A stretch of 46,338 nucleotides of DNA. Source: Gemmatimonadota bacterium. GTDB lineage: Bacteria; JAAXHH01. The DNA is taken from NCBI GenBank assembly GCA_009835325.1, contig VXWP01000053.1, positions 1-46,338 of the forward strand. The letters run 5' to 3'. The notes beneath the pieces are model-generated. The model was not told where the DNA came from. It worked only from the letters and a program-made list of their open reading frames with translations, and made no database searches. This document shows, one piece after another, positions 15,310 through 23,795 of this stretch (position 1 is its first letter; the number at the start of each line of letters is the position of its first letter). The translations under genes were made by a program, and so were the position numbers.

Positions 15310-16782
15310 ATGTTCAAGCGGCTTGGGATAAGGAAACTGGCGTACTTGCCCGTTGTGCTGGCGATCGCAGGCGCGCTCGCCTGCGGCGGCGAGGAGGAAG
15401 CGGAAGACACGGCGCAGAGTCAGCGCGGCGGTCGGCCCGGGATGGGCGCCATGGCGCGTACCGGCGCTTCCATACCGGTGGAGGTGAAGACCGTGGGCCG
15501 CGGCAACATCGCCGCGACGCTGCTGACCTACACCTCGCTCGAAGCGGAGCGGCACGTGGACGTGGTCTCGCGCACGCAGGGGCTCGTGAAATCGATCCTG
15601 GTCGAGGAAGGAGACCGGGTGACGGAGGGGCAGCCGCTGGCCCAGCTCGACACCGACGCACTGGAATTGACGCTCAGGGAGCGGGAAGTGAACATGAACA
15701 GCCTGGAATCGAACTACAAGCGGTCCCAGGAACTGGTGGAGCAGGAGCTGCTCAGCAGCCAGGAATTCGAGCAGACCAAGTTCCAGTACGAGGCCGCCGC
15801 GACCCAGTACGAGTCGGCGAAGCTTCAACTGGAATACGCCACGGTCCGCAGCCCTTTCTCCGGCATCGTCACGGAGCGGCTGGTCGAGGTCGGCAACCTG
15901 GTGAACGCGAATGACGTGGTATTCCGGACGGCGGACCTCGATCCGCTGCTCGCCCGCATTCACGTGCCCGAGAAGGACATCGGACAGGTTCGGCCGGGGC
16001 AGTCGGTGCGCATCAACGTGGAAGGGTCGGACCAGACCCACACGGGCCGGGTCGCTCTGATCAGTCCCATCGTGGATCCCGAGAGCGGTACGGTGAAGGT
16101 CACGGTGGAAATCCGGGACAGGATGGGCACGTTGAGACCGGGAATGTTTACCACGGTGAACCTGGTGATCGCGATCCAGGAGAACGTGCTGCAGGTCGAG
16201 AAGAAGGCCCTGGTAGCCGAGGCCGAGGGATCCTACGCCTTCCTGTTCCAGGACGGTACGGCCGAAAAGCGGCTCCTTGAAATCGGCATCGCGGAAGGGG
16301 ATTACGTGGAGGTGCTGTCGGGTCTGTCCGACGGCGACTCCATCATCACCGTGGGCCAGGAGGGACTCCGAAACGGCGCGCCCGTCCGCATCGCGGGACA
16401 GATCCCGCCCGCCGCGGAAGGCATGGGCGGTGGACCGGCGGGCATGGGCGGTTCAGCCGGTGAAGCGTCCCAGGCGCCCGCCGCGCGGCCGGCGAGCGCA
16501 GGAGAAGGAACCGGCGGGTCCGGCGGGTCCGGCAGGCCCGGCATGGCCGGCGAGAACCAAGACAGCGGCCGGCCCGGAGGTACGGGCGGCGGACGCATGA
16601 TGGCCATGGACCTCGATCAGATGAAGGAGCGGATGTTCCAGAACCCGGACATCAAGGCGGCTTATGACAAGCAGGTGGAAGAAGATCCGAGCTTCGCGGA
16701 AGACGAAGAAAGGCAACGTACGTTCCTTATCCAGCAGATGCGCCAGATGCGTGCGCAGCGCGGAGGGGGACGGCAGCAGTAG
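15310..16782 (+). CDS. RND efflux periplasmic adaptor (membrane fusion) lipoprotein
   Basis: This 490-residue HlyD/AcrA-type adaptor has a likely lipoprotein signal ending ALAC-GG. It has a lipoyl-type half motif (VVSRTQGLVKSILVEEGDRV), a coiled-coil hairpin, the second lipoyl half (YATVRSPFSGIVTERLVEVG) and beta-barrel segments (ARIHVPEKDIGQVRPGQSVR). It would link the inner-membrane RND pumps to an outer-membrane channel. After about residue 370 there is an unusual Gly/Pro/Ala-rich tail with (GGSG)-like repeats and a final charged, Met/Gln-rich helix. The ATG at 15310 is preferred because GGAGGAG lies 6 nt upstream. The gene follows the Spy-like gene closely and precedes the small secreted protein and both RND pumps. 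Confidence 0.9.
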   Translation: MFKRLGIRKLAYLPVVLAIAGALACGGEEEAEDTAQSQRGGRPGMGAMARTGASIPVEVKTVGRGNIAATLLTYTSLEAERHVDVVSRTQGLVKSILVEEGDRVTEGQPLAQLDTDALELTLREREVNMNSLESNYKRSQELVEQELLSSQEFEQTKFQYEAAATQYESAKLQLEYATVRSPFSGIVTERLVEVGNLVNANDVVFRTADLDPLLARIHVPEKDIGQVRPGQSVRINVEGSDQTHTGRVALISPIVDPESGTVKVTVEIRDRMGTLRPGMFTTVNLVIAIQENVLQVEKKALVAEAEGSYAFLFQDGTAEKRLLEIGIAEGDYVEVLSGLSDGDSIITVGQEGLRNGAPVRIAGQIPPAAEGMGGGPAGMGGSAGEASQAPAARPASAGEGTGGSGGSGRPGMAGENQDSGRPGGTGGGRMMAMDLDQMKERMFQNPDIKAAYDKQVEEDPSFAEDEERQRTFLIQQMRQMRAQRGGGRQQ

Positions 16783-16824
16783 CATGTACGCTCTATCAAC
16801 TTTCACATTCGTGGGAGGTGAGTT

Positions 16825-17289
16825 ATGCGTTGTTTGATTACTGCACTCATATTGGTGATTGCGTTACCGGCCGCGGCCCAGGACGACCAGAAACTCGAGG
16901 AACTGATCCAGCGGTCCCTGACCATGGAAAGCCCCGATCCGGCCCAGCGCGAAGCGGTCGAAAAACAGTTTCGGACCGCCTATGCGAAACTGCACGACCT
17001 ATGCAACTGCGAACCGGCCGATATAGGCGATGTGCTGGCCAAGGCATGGGATGAAGTACGAAAGGCGGAACTCAAGGACGGTTTCCTCGAGACGGTGGAG
17101 ATGTTTCAACTGACGCTGGACGGCGTTCGCAGCGAGCTGGATTCGGCCGGCGCCTACACGCCGTCACTTGAAATCTGTCAGCAGTATGCAAATCTCTACG
17201 TCTCCGCCCGCCGCGAGTCGGCGACCATGGATGACGCGAGAAAGGCGCTGGTTGAGATGATCCACAATCTGATCGGCGACGAGCATTAA
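16825..17289 (+). CDS. Small secreted helical protein of the RND operon, unknown
   Basis: I do not recognise this family. The 154-residue protein has a clear signal peptide (CLITALILVIALPAAA, cleavage likely before Gln19) and a mature, mostly helical and acidic chain with cysteines at 60, 62 (LCNCE) and 118. A strong GGGAGGTG lies 4 nt before the ATG. It sits between the adaptor and pump genes with short gaps (42 nt upstream, 26 nt downstream), a place usually empty in RND operons. It may be a periplasmic accessory of the pumps; nothing in the sequence proves this. Confidence 0.75.
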   Translation: MRCLITALILVIALPAAAQDDQKLEELIQRSLTMESPDPAQREAVEKQFRTAYAKLHDLCNCEPADIGDVLAKAWDEVRKAELKDGFLETVEMFQLTLDGVRSELDSAGAYTPSLEICQQYANLYVSARRESATMDDARKALVEMIHNLIGDEH

Positions 17290-17315
17290 ACGAAAAGTAA
17301 CACGGTAGAGGATTC

Positions 17316-20300
17316 ATGAAAATCATCGGTTTCTCCATCGGCAGGCCCGTGACGATCATCATGCTGATGACGGCGATGCTGCTCTTCGGCACCATCGCCT
17401 TCTCGCGGCTGCCCATCAATCTGCTCCCGGACATCACGTACCCGACCCTGACGGTGCGCACCGAGTACGTCGGCGCCGCGCCGAACGAGATCGAGAACCT
17501 CATCTCCGAGCCCATCGAGGAAGCGGTGGGCGTGGTCACCGGCGTGGTGCGCGTCAGCTCCGTTTCCCGTCCCGAGCGGTCCGACGTCATCCTGGAGTTC
17601 GAGTGGGGCACCAACATGGATTTCGCCAGCCTGAACGTGCGGGAGAAGATCGACCTGCTCAACCTGCCCCAGGCGGCGGAGAAACCCATCCTGCTTCGGT
17701 TCGATCCGAGCCTCGACCCCATCCTGCGCATCGCCCTTTCCGGCAATGAGAGTCTCACCGCCCTGCGGATCATGGCGGAAGAGGAGATCAAGCGCGAGCT
17801 GGAAGCCCTCGAGGGCGTCGCCGCCGTCAAGATCAGCGGCGGCCTGGAAGAGGAAATCCACGTGGAGCTGGACGAGTCCAGGCTGGCGAGCCTCGGCATA
17901 CCCATCACCCAGGTGGCCACTCGGCTCGAACAGGAGAACGTCAATCTCGCGGGCGGCACCATCAAGGACGGCGAGACGGAATACCTGGTGCGCATCCTGA
18001 ACGAGTTCCAGGCCGTGGACGAGATCGGCGACATCATCGTCGGGCAGGTCAACACCGTGCCGATCCTGCTTTCCGACGTCGCCTCGGTTACGAAGAGTCA
18101 CAAGGAACGCAAGCTTTCCGCCCGCATCAACAGCCGGGAGAGCATCGAGATCGCCATCTACAAGGAAGCCGGGACCAATACCATCCAGGTGGGTCGCGTG
18201 GTCAAGGACCGGTTGGATTCGGTGCGGGAAACCGTGACGGGACTCACCTCCGGAGTGAACCTGGAGGTCGTCTTCGACCAGTCGATCTTCATCCAGCAGT
18301 CGGTGGACGAGGTGCTCAAGACGGCCATGTACGGCGGCATACTCGCCATCCTGGTCCTGTACCTGTTCCTGCGCAGTTCGAGCAGTCTCATCATCGGCGT
18401 GTCCATCCCCATTTCGGTGGTCACCACCTTTTTCTTCCTCTACGCCTTCGATGTCTCGCTGAACATCATGTCCCTCGGCGGCCTGGCCCTGGGGGTCGGG
18501 ATGCTGGTGGACAACTCCATCGTGGTCCTGGAAGGCATCGACCGGCACCGGAGGCGAGGGGGCGACCAGCCCGTTGCGGAACGGGTGCGCCTCGGCGCGT
18601 CCGAGGTGGGACAGGCCGTCGTGGCCGCGACGCTGACCACGGTGTGCGTGTTCGTGCCCATCGTCTTCGTGGAAGGCATCGCCGGGCAGCTGTTCCGGGA
18701 CCTGGCGCTGGCCGTCACCTTCTCGCTCATCGTGGCCACCCTGGTGGCCGTCACCCTGATTCCGGTCATATCGTCGATCCTGCATCGCGACCGGGAAGTG
18801 CTCCCGGTCGGCGGGGACGAACCGTCCGCACAGGATCCGACCACGGTGATGGGCAAGGTCCGGTCCGTGATCGGGACCGTCTGGAACGTATTCTCCAGCG
18901 GACTGGGGTACGTCGTAACCGGCGTATTCTACCTCGTCAGGTGGGTGCTATTCACGGCCTGGGGACTGGTGCGCGTCCTGCTCTGGCCCGCGGGCTGGGT
19001 GTTCGACCGGATCTTTCCGATCATCCGCCGGGCCTACCCGCCCTTCCTCCGCTGGGCACTGGCCAACCGCGTGCTTACCCTGTTCACCGGGACTGCCTTG
19101 CTGGCGGGCTCCCTCTATGTCGTTCCCACGATCGGCATCGAGCTGATCCCCCAGATGAGCCAGGGCGAGTTCTTCGTCAACGTTAAGCTGCCCGTGGGCA
19201 CGCCGCTGCCCGCTACCGAGGACGCGTTGAATCGCATGTCGGAAATTGCCCGGGACTACCCTGAAGTAAGCACGGTGTACGTACTGGCGGGAACCATGGG
19301 CCAGTCCGGCGGCAACGCGGGCGAGGAGCGGGAGAACATCGGGCAGTTGCACATCCGGCTGGAGCCGGGCCTTCGCGGCGCGGCGGAAGAGGGCGTCATG
19401 AACCGCCTGCGGGACAGCTTCGCGCCCATTCCGGGCATCGAGGCGCCCGAGTTCGCCCGTCCCGCGCTCTTCAGCTTCAAGAACCCGGTGGAGGTGGAAG
19501 TCAGCGGGTACAACCTGACCCGGCTCACGGAAGTTTCCGAGGAACTCGCGGCGGAGATGTCCACGGTACCCGGCTTGACCGACGTGAAAGCCAGCATGGA
19601 GGGCGGGAATCCGGAAGTGCAGATCCTCTTCGACCGCCGGAAGCTCGCCAACCTGGGACTCAACCTGGGCACGGTCACGCAGATCGTGCAGAACAAGGTC
19701 CAGGGCAACGTGGCCACGGAACTCACCCGCCGCGACCGGAAGATCGACATCCGCGTGTGGGCGGAGGACGAGACCCGGCTCAGCCTGGACGCCATACGGC
19801 GGCTGGTGGTGAACCCGGAAGGCACGGTGCCCGTACCGCTGGCGGCCGTGGCGGAAGTCCGCGTCGCCCAGGGACCGAGTGAGATCCGGCGGGTCAACCA
19901 GCAGCGGGTGGCCATCGTGTCCGCGGGTCTAACGGGCCGTTCGCTCGGTGACGCGGCCGAAGACATCCAGGGGATCATCGACGGCTTCATGTTGCCCATC
20001 GATTTCGTCGTGGGCATCAAGGGGCAGAACGAGGAAATGCAGGTGGCCTTCGCGAGCCTGCAATTCGCCATTCTGCTCTCGATCTTTCTCGTCTACCTGG
20101 TCATGGCGTCCCAGTTCGAATCGCTGCTCCATCCCTTCGTGATCATGTTCACTTTCCCCTTCTCGATCATCGGCGTCATCGCGACGCTGGTGCTCACGGG
20201 CCAGACGATCAGCGTCGTCGTACTGATCGGGGTGATCATGCTCTGCGGGATCGTGGTGAACAACGCCATCGTACTGGTGGACTATATCAACCAGCTTCGG

Positions 20301-20606
20301 CGCAGGGGCACGGAACTGCAGGAGGCCATCGTCGAGGCGGCGCAGACGCGCCTCTGGCCCATCATGATGACGACGGCGACCACGGTCCTCGGCCTGCTGC
20401 CGATGGCCATCGGCGTCGGTGAAGGCGCCGAGTTGCGCGCGCCTATGGCCATCACCGTGATCGGCGGCCTGATTGCCGGAACGATGGTGACGCTGGTCCT
20501 GGTACCGCTCATCTACATGACGATAGAATCGGCTATGGCAAGCGTGTACGGGCTGTTTACAAGAACCGCCGGGCAACCGGTGTCCCAGGAGGTGGTAGAG
20601 GCATGA
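17316..20606 (+). CDS. RND family efflux transporter (inner-membrane pump) 1
   Basis: This 1096-residue AcrB/MdtB-type proton-driven pump has two homologous halves, each with membrane helices and a large periplasmic loop. The TM4 signature GVGMLVDNSIVVLEGIDRHR is present; D399 corresponds to the first aspartate of the AcrB proton-relay pair, while the second is Asn400. TM10-12 segments (ILLSIFLVYLVMASQFESLL, VNNAIVLVDYINQ) are intact. The loop between TM6 and TM7 (about residues 490-578) is longer than usual and contains hydrophobic stretches such as YVVTGVFYLVRWVLFTAWGL. The stop overlaps the next RND start by ATGA. Paired RND genes often form heteromeric pumps of the MdtBC type. Substrate unknown. 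Confidence 0.93.
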   Translation: MKIIGFSIGRPVTIIMLMTAMLLFGTIAFSRLPINLLPDITYPTLTVRTEYVGAAPNEIENLISEPIEEAVGVVTGVVRVSSVSRPERSDVILEFEWGTNMDFASLNVREKIDLLNLPQAAEKPILLRFDPSLDPILRIALSGNESLTALRIMAEEEIKRELEALEGVAAVKISGGLEEEIHVELDESRLASLGIPITQVATRLEQENVNLAGGTIKDGETEYLVRILNEFQAVDEIGDIIVGQVNTVPILLSDVASVTKSHKERKLSARINSRESIEIAIYKEAGTNTIQVGRVVKDRLDSVRETVTGLTSGVNLEVVFDQSIFIQQSVDEVLKTAMYGGILAILVLYLFLRSSSSLIIGVSIPISVVTTFFFLYAFDVSLNIMSLGGLALGVGMLVDNSIVVLEGIDRHRRRGGDQPVAERVRLGASEVGQAVVAATLTTVCVFVPIVFVEGIAGQLFRDLALAVTFSLIVATLVAVTLIPVISSILHRDREVLPVGGDEPSAQDPTTVMGKVRSVIGTVWNVFSSGLGYVVTGVFYLVRWVLFTAWGLVRVLLWPAGWVFDRIFPIIRRAYPPFLRWALANRVLTLFTGTALLAGSLYVVPTIGIELIPQMSQGEFFVNVKLPVGTPLPATEDALNRMSEIARDYPEVSTVYVLAGTMGQSGGNAGEERENIGQLHIRLEPGLRGAAEEGVMNRLRDSFAPIPGIEAPEFARPALFSFKNPVEVEVSGYNLTRLTEVSEELAAEMSTVPGLTDVKASMEGGNPEVQILFDRRKLANLGLNLGTVTQIVQNKVQGNVATELTRRDRKIDIRVWAEDETRLSLDAIRRLVVNPEGTVPVPLAAVAEVRVAQGPSEIRRVNQQRVAIVSAGLTGRSLGDAAEDIQGIIDGFMLPIDFVVGIKGQNEEMQVAFASLQFAILLSIFLVYLVMASQFESLLHPFVIMFTFPFSIIGVIATLVLTGQTISVVVLIGVIMLCGIVVNNAIVLVDYINQLRRRGTELQEAIVEAAQTRLWPIMMTTATTVLGLLPMAIGVGEGAELRAPMAITVIGGLIAGTMVTLVLVPLIYMTIESAMASVYGLFTRTAGQPVSQEVVEA

Positions 20607-23600
20607 GCATTGCCGAGTTTTCCGTGAACCGACCGGTGACGACGATCATGATCATCGTCAGTGTCGTCACCCTGGGTATGATTTCCTATACCAGACTGCC
20701 GCTGATGTTCCTGCCGGACATGTCCTTCCCGTCCCTGAACGTCAGCGTGCCGTATCCGTCCTCGTCGCCCGAGGAAGTGGAACGGCTGATCACGCGACCG
20801 CTGGAGGACGCCTTCGGGACGCTCAGCAACATGAAGAGCATGGAGTCCAATTCCAGTGACGACAATGCGCGGGTCCGCATCGAGTTCGAGACCGGGACGG
20901 ACATGAACATGGCGGCCATGGAGGTCCGGGACCGGATCGACCAGGTCCGGGGCGAGCTGCCCGCCGACGTGGAACGCATCCGCATCCGTCGCTGGAACCC
21001 GAACGATATGCCCATCTACAATTTCAGCGTCGCATGGAGCGGGGACCCCGCCGAGTTCTACAACATCGTCACCAAGGTGATCCAGCCGCGCATCCAGCGC
21101 GTGGACGGCGTGGCGAACGTGGAAATCAGCGGGATGATCGACAAGCAGCTGCTCGTGCACGTGGACAGCGAGAAGCTGCAGTCCCACAACCTGGATCTGT
21201 TCAATCTCAGCCAGACCCTGACGCAGAACAACGTCACCATGACGGCCGGGACCGTCACCGAGGGCGGAAAGAAGTACTCGGTGCGCTCCGTGAACGAATA
21301 CCGGGCCGCCGAAGAGGTGGCGAACCTGCCCATACCGGGCACGACCCTGTCGCTCCGCGACGTGGCGGAGGTGACCTTCGACTACCCGGAAGACAACAGT
21401 TTCCAGCGGCTGAACGGGGTCGACGCGGTCACGATCCGGGTGTACAAGACGTCCACTGCCAACATCGTGGACGTGGCGCAGCGCACCCAGCTCGTGCTGG
21501 ATGAACTCCAGACACAGCCCCAGTTCGCGGACCTGGAAACGCGGGTCTTCTTCGACCAGTCGCAGAGCATCCGGGACCGGCTTTCGGACCTGCGGAACAC
21601 GGGACTGCTGGGCGGCATGCTGGCCGTCATCGTGCTGTTCCTCTTCCTGCGGAACGTGCGGAGCACCTTGATCATCAGCCTGGCCATCCCCATTTCGATC
21701 ATCTGCACCTTCACCTTCATGTACCTGCTGCGCCAGGGCGCCGGGTCCACGGTTTCCATCAACCTGATCTCGCTCATGGGCCTGATGCTGGCGGTGGGCA
21801 TGCTCGTGGACGCCGCCGTGGTGGTGCTCGAAAGCATCTACCGCCATCGCCAGGAGGGCAACCTGCCGGCGCGGATCGCGGCCGTCGTGGGCACCCGCGA
21901 GGTGACCATGGCCATCATCGCGGCAACGGCGACGACCCTCTGCGTTTTCATGCCCCTGGTCTTCCTGGGCGGCGGCAGCCGGTTCATGCTTTTCATGAAG
22001 GACTTCGTCGTCACCTTCTGCATCGTCATGGTGGCGGCCGTCTTCATCGCGCTGACGCTCATTCCACTGGTTTCGTCGAGGTTGTTCAACAGGCCGCTGG
22101 GCAAGCCCTCGGCGTTCTTCGCGAGGATGTCGGGGCTGTACACGTCGGTCCTGGCCTGGAACCTCAAGCACCGGTTCGTCACGGTGGTCTCTTTTGCCGC
22201 GATACTCTACGGCAGCTACTGGCTGTACCAGAACATCGAGATGGAGTTTCAGCCCATGGCGCCTACGCGGGACATCGCGATCGCCGCGGACCTGCCGAGC
22301 AGCTACAGCATCGAGGACGTCAAGGCCGTCTTCACGGACGTGGAGACGCTCCTGCTGGACCGCAAGGAGGACTTTCACATCGAATCCATCTCGTCCTACG
22401 GCAGCCTGCGCCGGGCCAATATCCGTATCGTGCTGACCCCGCCGGAGGAACGGCAGGAGTCGGCCACGCAGCTTCAGACCCGGATCACCAGCGCGCTGCC
22501 TGAAATCGCCGGCGTACAGTGGAGACCCGGCCGCATGCGGCGTTACGGCGGCGGGCAATCGGGTGTGGACGTCGAGCTGAAGGGCGACAACATGGCGGTA
22601 CTTTCCAATATCGCCGAGGATATCCGGAACCGGATGGAGGTCATCCCGGGCCTCAAGGACGTGGATACGAGCCTGGAGCGGGGCGACGAAGAGATCCAGG
22701 TACAGGTCGACCGTGCCGTGGCGCAGACGTACGGGATTTCGCCGAGACAGGCGGCCCGTACGGTGCAGGCGGCGCTGAGCAGCCGGGCGCGGGGCAAGTT
22801 CAAGGCCGACGACCGCGAGGTGGACATCCTGCTGCAACTCGAGGAAGCGGACCGCGCGAGCATGCAGAAGCTCCAGAACATGACGTTCGAGCGGGCCGAA
22901 GGCGGCATGATTCCCGTGGGGAACCTGGCCAGTTTTACCAAGCAGAAAGGACCCGACGCCATCGAGCGGAAGGATCGGGAATCGCAGGTGGAAGTGGGCG
23001 GCAACACGACGGGACCGGGCACACGTGCCATTAACACCCAGGTGACGGAGATGATGGAAAACATGGAACTGCCGCCGGGCTATTCGTGGAGCATGGGCCG
23101 GAACTGGAACATGATGCGGGAATCCCAGGGCGAGTTCCTCTTCGCCATCATGCTGTCCGTGGTCCTCATCTACCTGATCATGGCGGCCATATCGGAGTCC
23201 TTCATCCAGCCCTTCACGATCCTGTTGTCGGTGCTCTGCGGACTGGTGGGCGCCTTCATCGTGTTCTACCTGTCGGGGACGACGCTGAACACGAACTCGT
23301 ACCTCGGTGTCATCGTCCTGTCCGGGCTGGCGGTCAACAATGCCATTGTGCTCATCGACCACGTGAACCATTTGCGCCGGGAGGGGATGACCCGCACGGA
23401 GGCCCTGCTCCTGGGCGGCCGGCACCGGCTGCGGCCGATCCTGATGACGTCGCTGACGACCATCTTCGGCCTGCTGCCCATGGTGGCCCCCCTCTTCTTC
23501 CCCGAGTTCTTTGGACCCGTGGAAGACCGTGGCGCAAATCAGTGGGGCCCGGTGAGCCTGGCCCTGGTGGGCGGCCTGACCACCTCCGGCATCCTGACGC

Positions 23601-23683
23601 TCATCCTGCTGCCGACGATAAAAACCATCTTCAACGACCTGAGCAACTGGGTCACATCAAGCGTCAAGCGGGCCTGGGCGTAG
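20603..23683 (+). CDS. RND family efflux transporter (inner-membrane pump) 2
   Basis: This 1026-residue RND protein is of normal length for the family. It shows the TM4 signature LMLAVGMLVDAAVVVLESIY with D403 as the single relay aspartate (the following position is Ala404). TM10-12 segments (LFAIMLSVVLIYLIMAAISE, LSGLAVNNAIVLIDHVNHLR) are present. It differs from pump 1 in the TM6-TM7 loop and in relay residues, consistent with two non-identical subunits of one complex. Translation is coupled to pump 1 by a 4-nt overlap. No outer-membrane TolC-like gene follows; a strong terminator comes 39 nt after the stop, so the channel must be encoded elsewhere. Confidence 0.93.
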   Translation: MSIAEFSVNRPVTTIMIIVSVVTLGMISYTRLPLMFLPDMSFPSLNVSVPYPSSSPEEVERLITRPLEDAFGTLSNMKSMESNSSDDNARVRIEFETGTDMNMAAMEVRDRIDQVRGELPADVERIRIRRWNPNDMPIYNFSVAWSGDPAEFYNIVTKVIQPRIQRVDGVANVEISGMIDKQLLVHVDSEKLQSHNLDLFNLSQTLTQNNVTMTAGTVTEGGKKYSVRSVNEYRAAEEVANLPIPGTTLSLRDVAEVTFDYPEDNSFQRLNGVDAVTIRVYKTSTANIVDVAQRTQLVLDELQTQPQFADLETRVFFDQSQSIRDRLSDLRNTGLLGGMLAVIVLFLFLRNVRSTLIISLAIPISIICTFTFMYLLRQGAGSTVSINLISLMGLMLAVGMLVDAAVVVLESIYRHRQEGNLPARIAAVVGTREVTMAIIAATATTLCVFMPLVFLGGGSRFMLFMKDFVVTFCIVMVAAVFIALTLIPLVSSRLFNRPLGKPSAFFARMSGLYTSVLAWNLKHRFVTVVSFAAILYGSYWLYQNIEMEFQPMAPTRDIAIAADLPSSYSIEDVKAVFTDVETLLLDRKEDFHIESISSYGSLRRANIRIVLTPPEERQESATQLQTRITSALPEIAGVQWRPGRMRRYGGGQSGVDVELKGDNMAVLSNIAEDIRNRMEVIPGLKDVDTSLERGDEEIQVQVDRAVAQTYGISPRQAARTVQAALSSRARGKFKADDREVDILLQLEEADRASMQKLQNMTFERAEGGMIPVGNLASFTKQKGPDAIERKDRESQVEVGGNTTGPGTRAINTQVTEMMENMELPPGYSWSMGRNWNMMRESQGEFLFAIMLSVVLIYLIMAAISESFIQPFTILLSVLCGLVGAFIVFYLSGTTLNTNSYLGVIVLSGLAVNNAIVLIDHVNHLRREGMTRTEALLLGGRHRLRPILMTSLTTIFGLLPMVAPLFFPEFFGPVEDRGANQWGPVSLALVGGLTTSGILTLILLPTIKTIFNDLSNWVTSSVKRAWA

Positions 23684-23722
23684 GCGTGGAGGGGTAGCGC
23701 GCAAGCACGGTCTGAATTCAGA

Positions 23723-23767
23723 AAAACGCCCGGTCCTGGAATCGTTGAAACCAGGACCGGGCGTTTT
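23723..23767. terminator. Bidirectional Rho-independent terminator
   Basis: A perfect 17-bp inverted repeat (aaaacgcccggtcctgg at 23723-23739, ccaggaccgggcgtttt at 23751-23767) flanks an 11-nt loop. A-rich and T-rich ends provide a U-tract in both directions. It lies between the convergent RND operon and the sigma/ankyrin gene and should stop both. Confidence 0.92.
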
Positions 23768-23795
23768 GGTTTTCGTCACTCTCCCAAACACCATC

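Noticed and set aside
17286-18785. Long open frame antisense to RND pump 1
   Set aside because: Same reason: composition is that of an antisense shadow, and the plus-strand RND motifs are unambiguous.
20513-23425. Very long open frame antisense to RND pump 2
   Set aside because: It mirrors the codon structure of the pump gene on the other strand, is rich in His/Asp/Arg/Gly, and has no domain or ribosome-binding site. Such frames are common opposite GC-rich genes.
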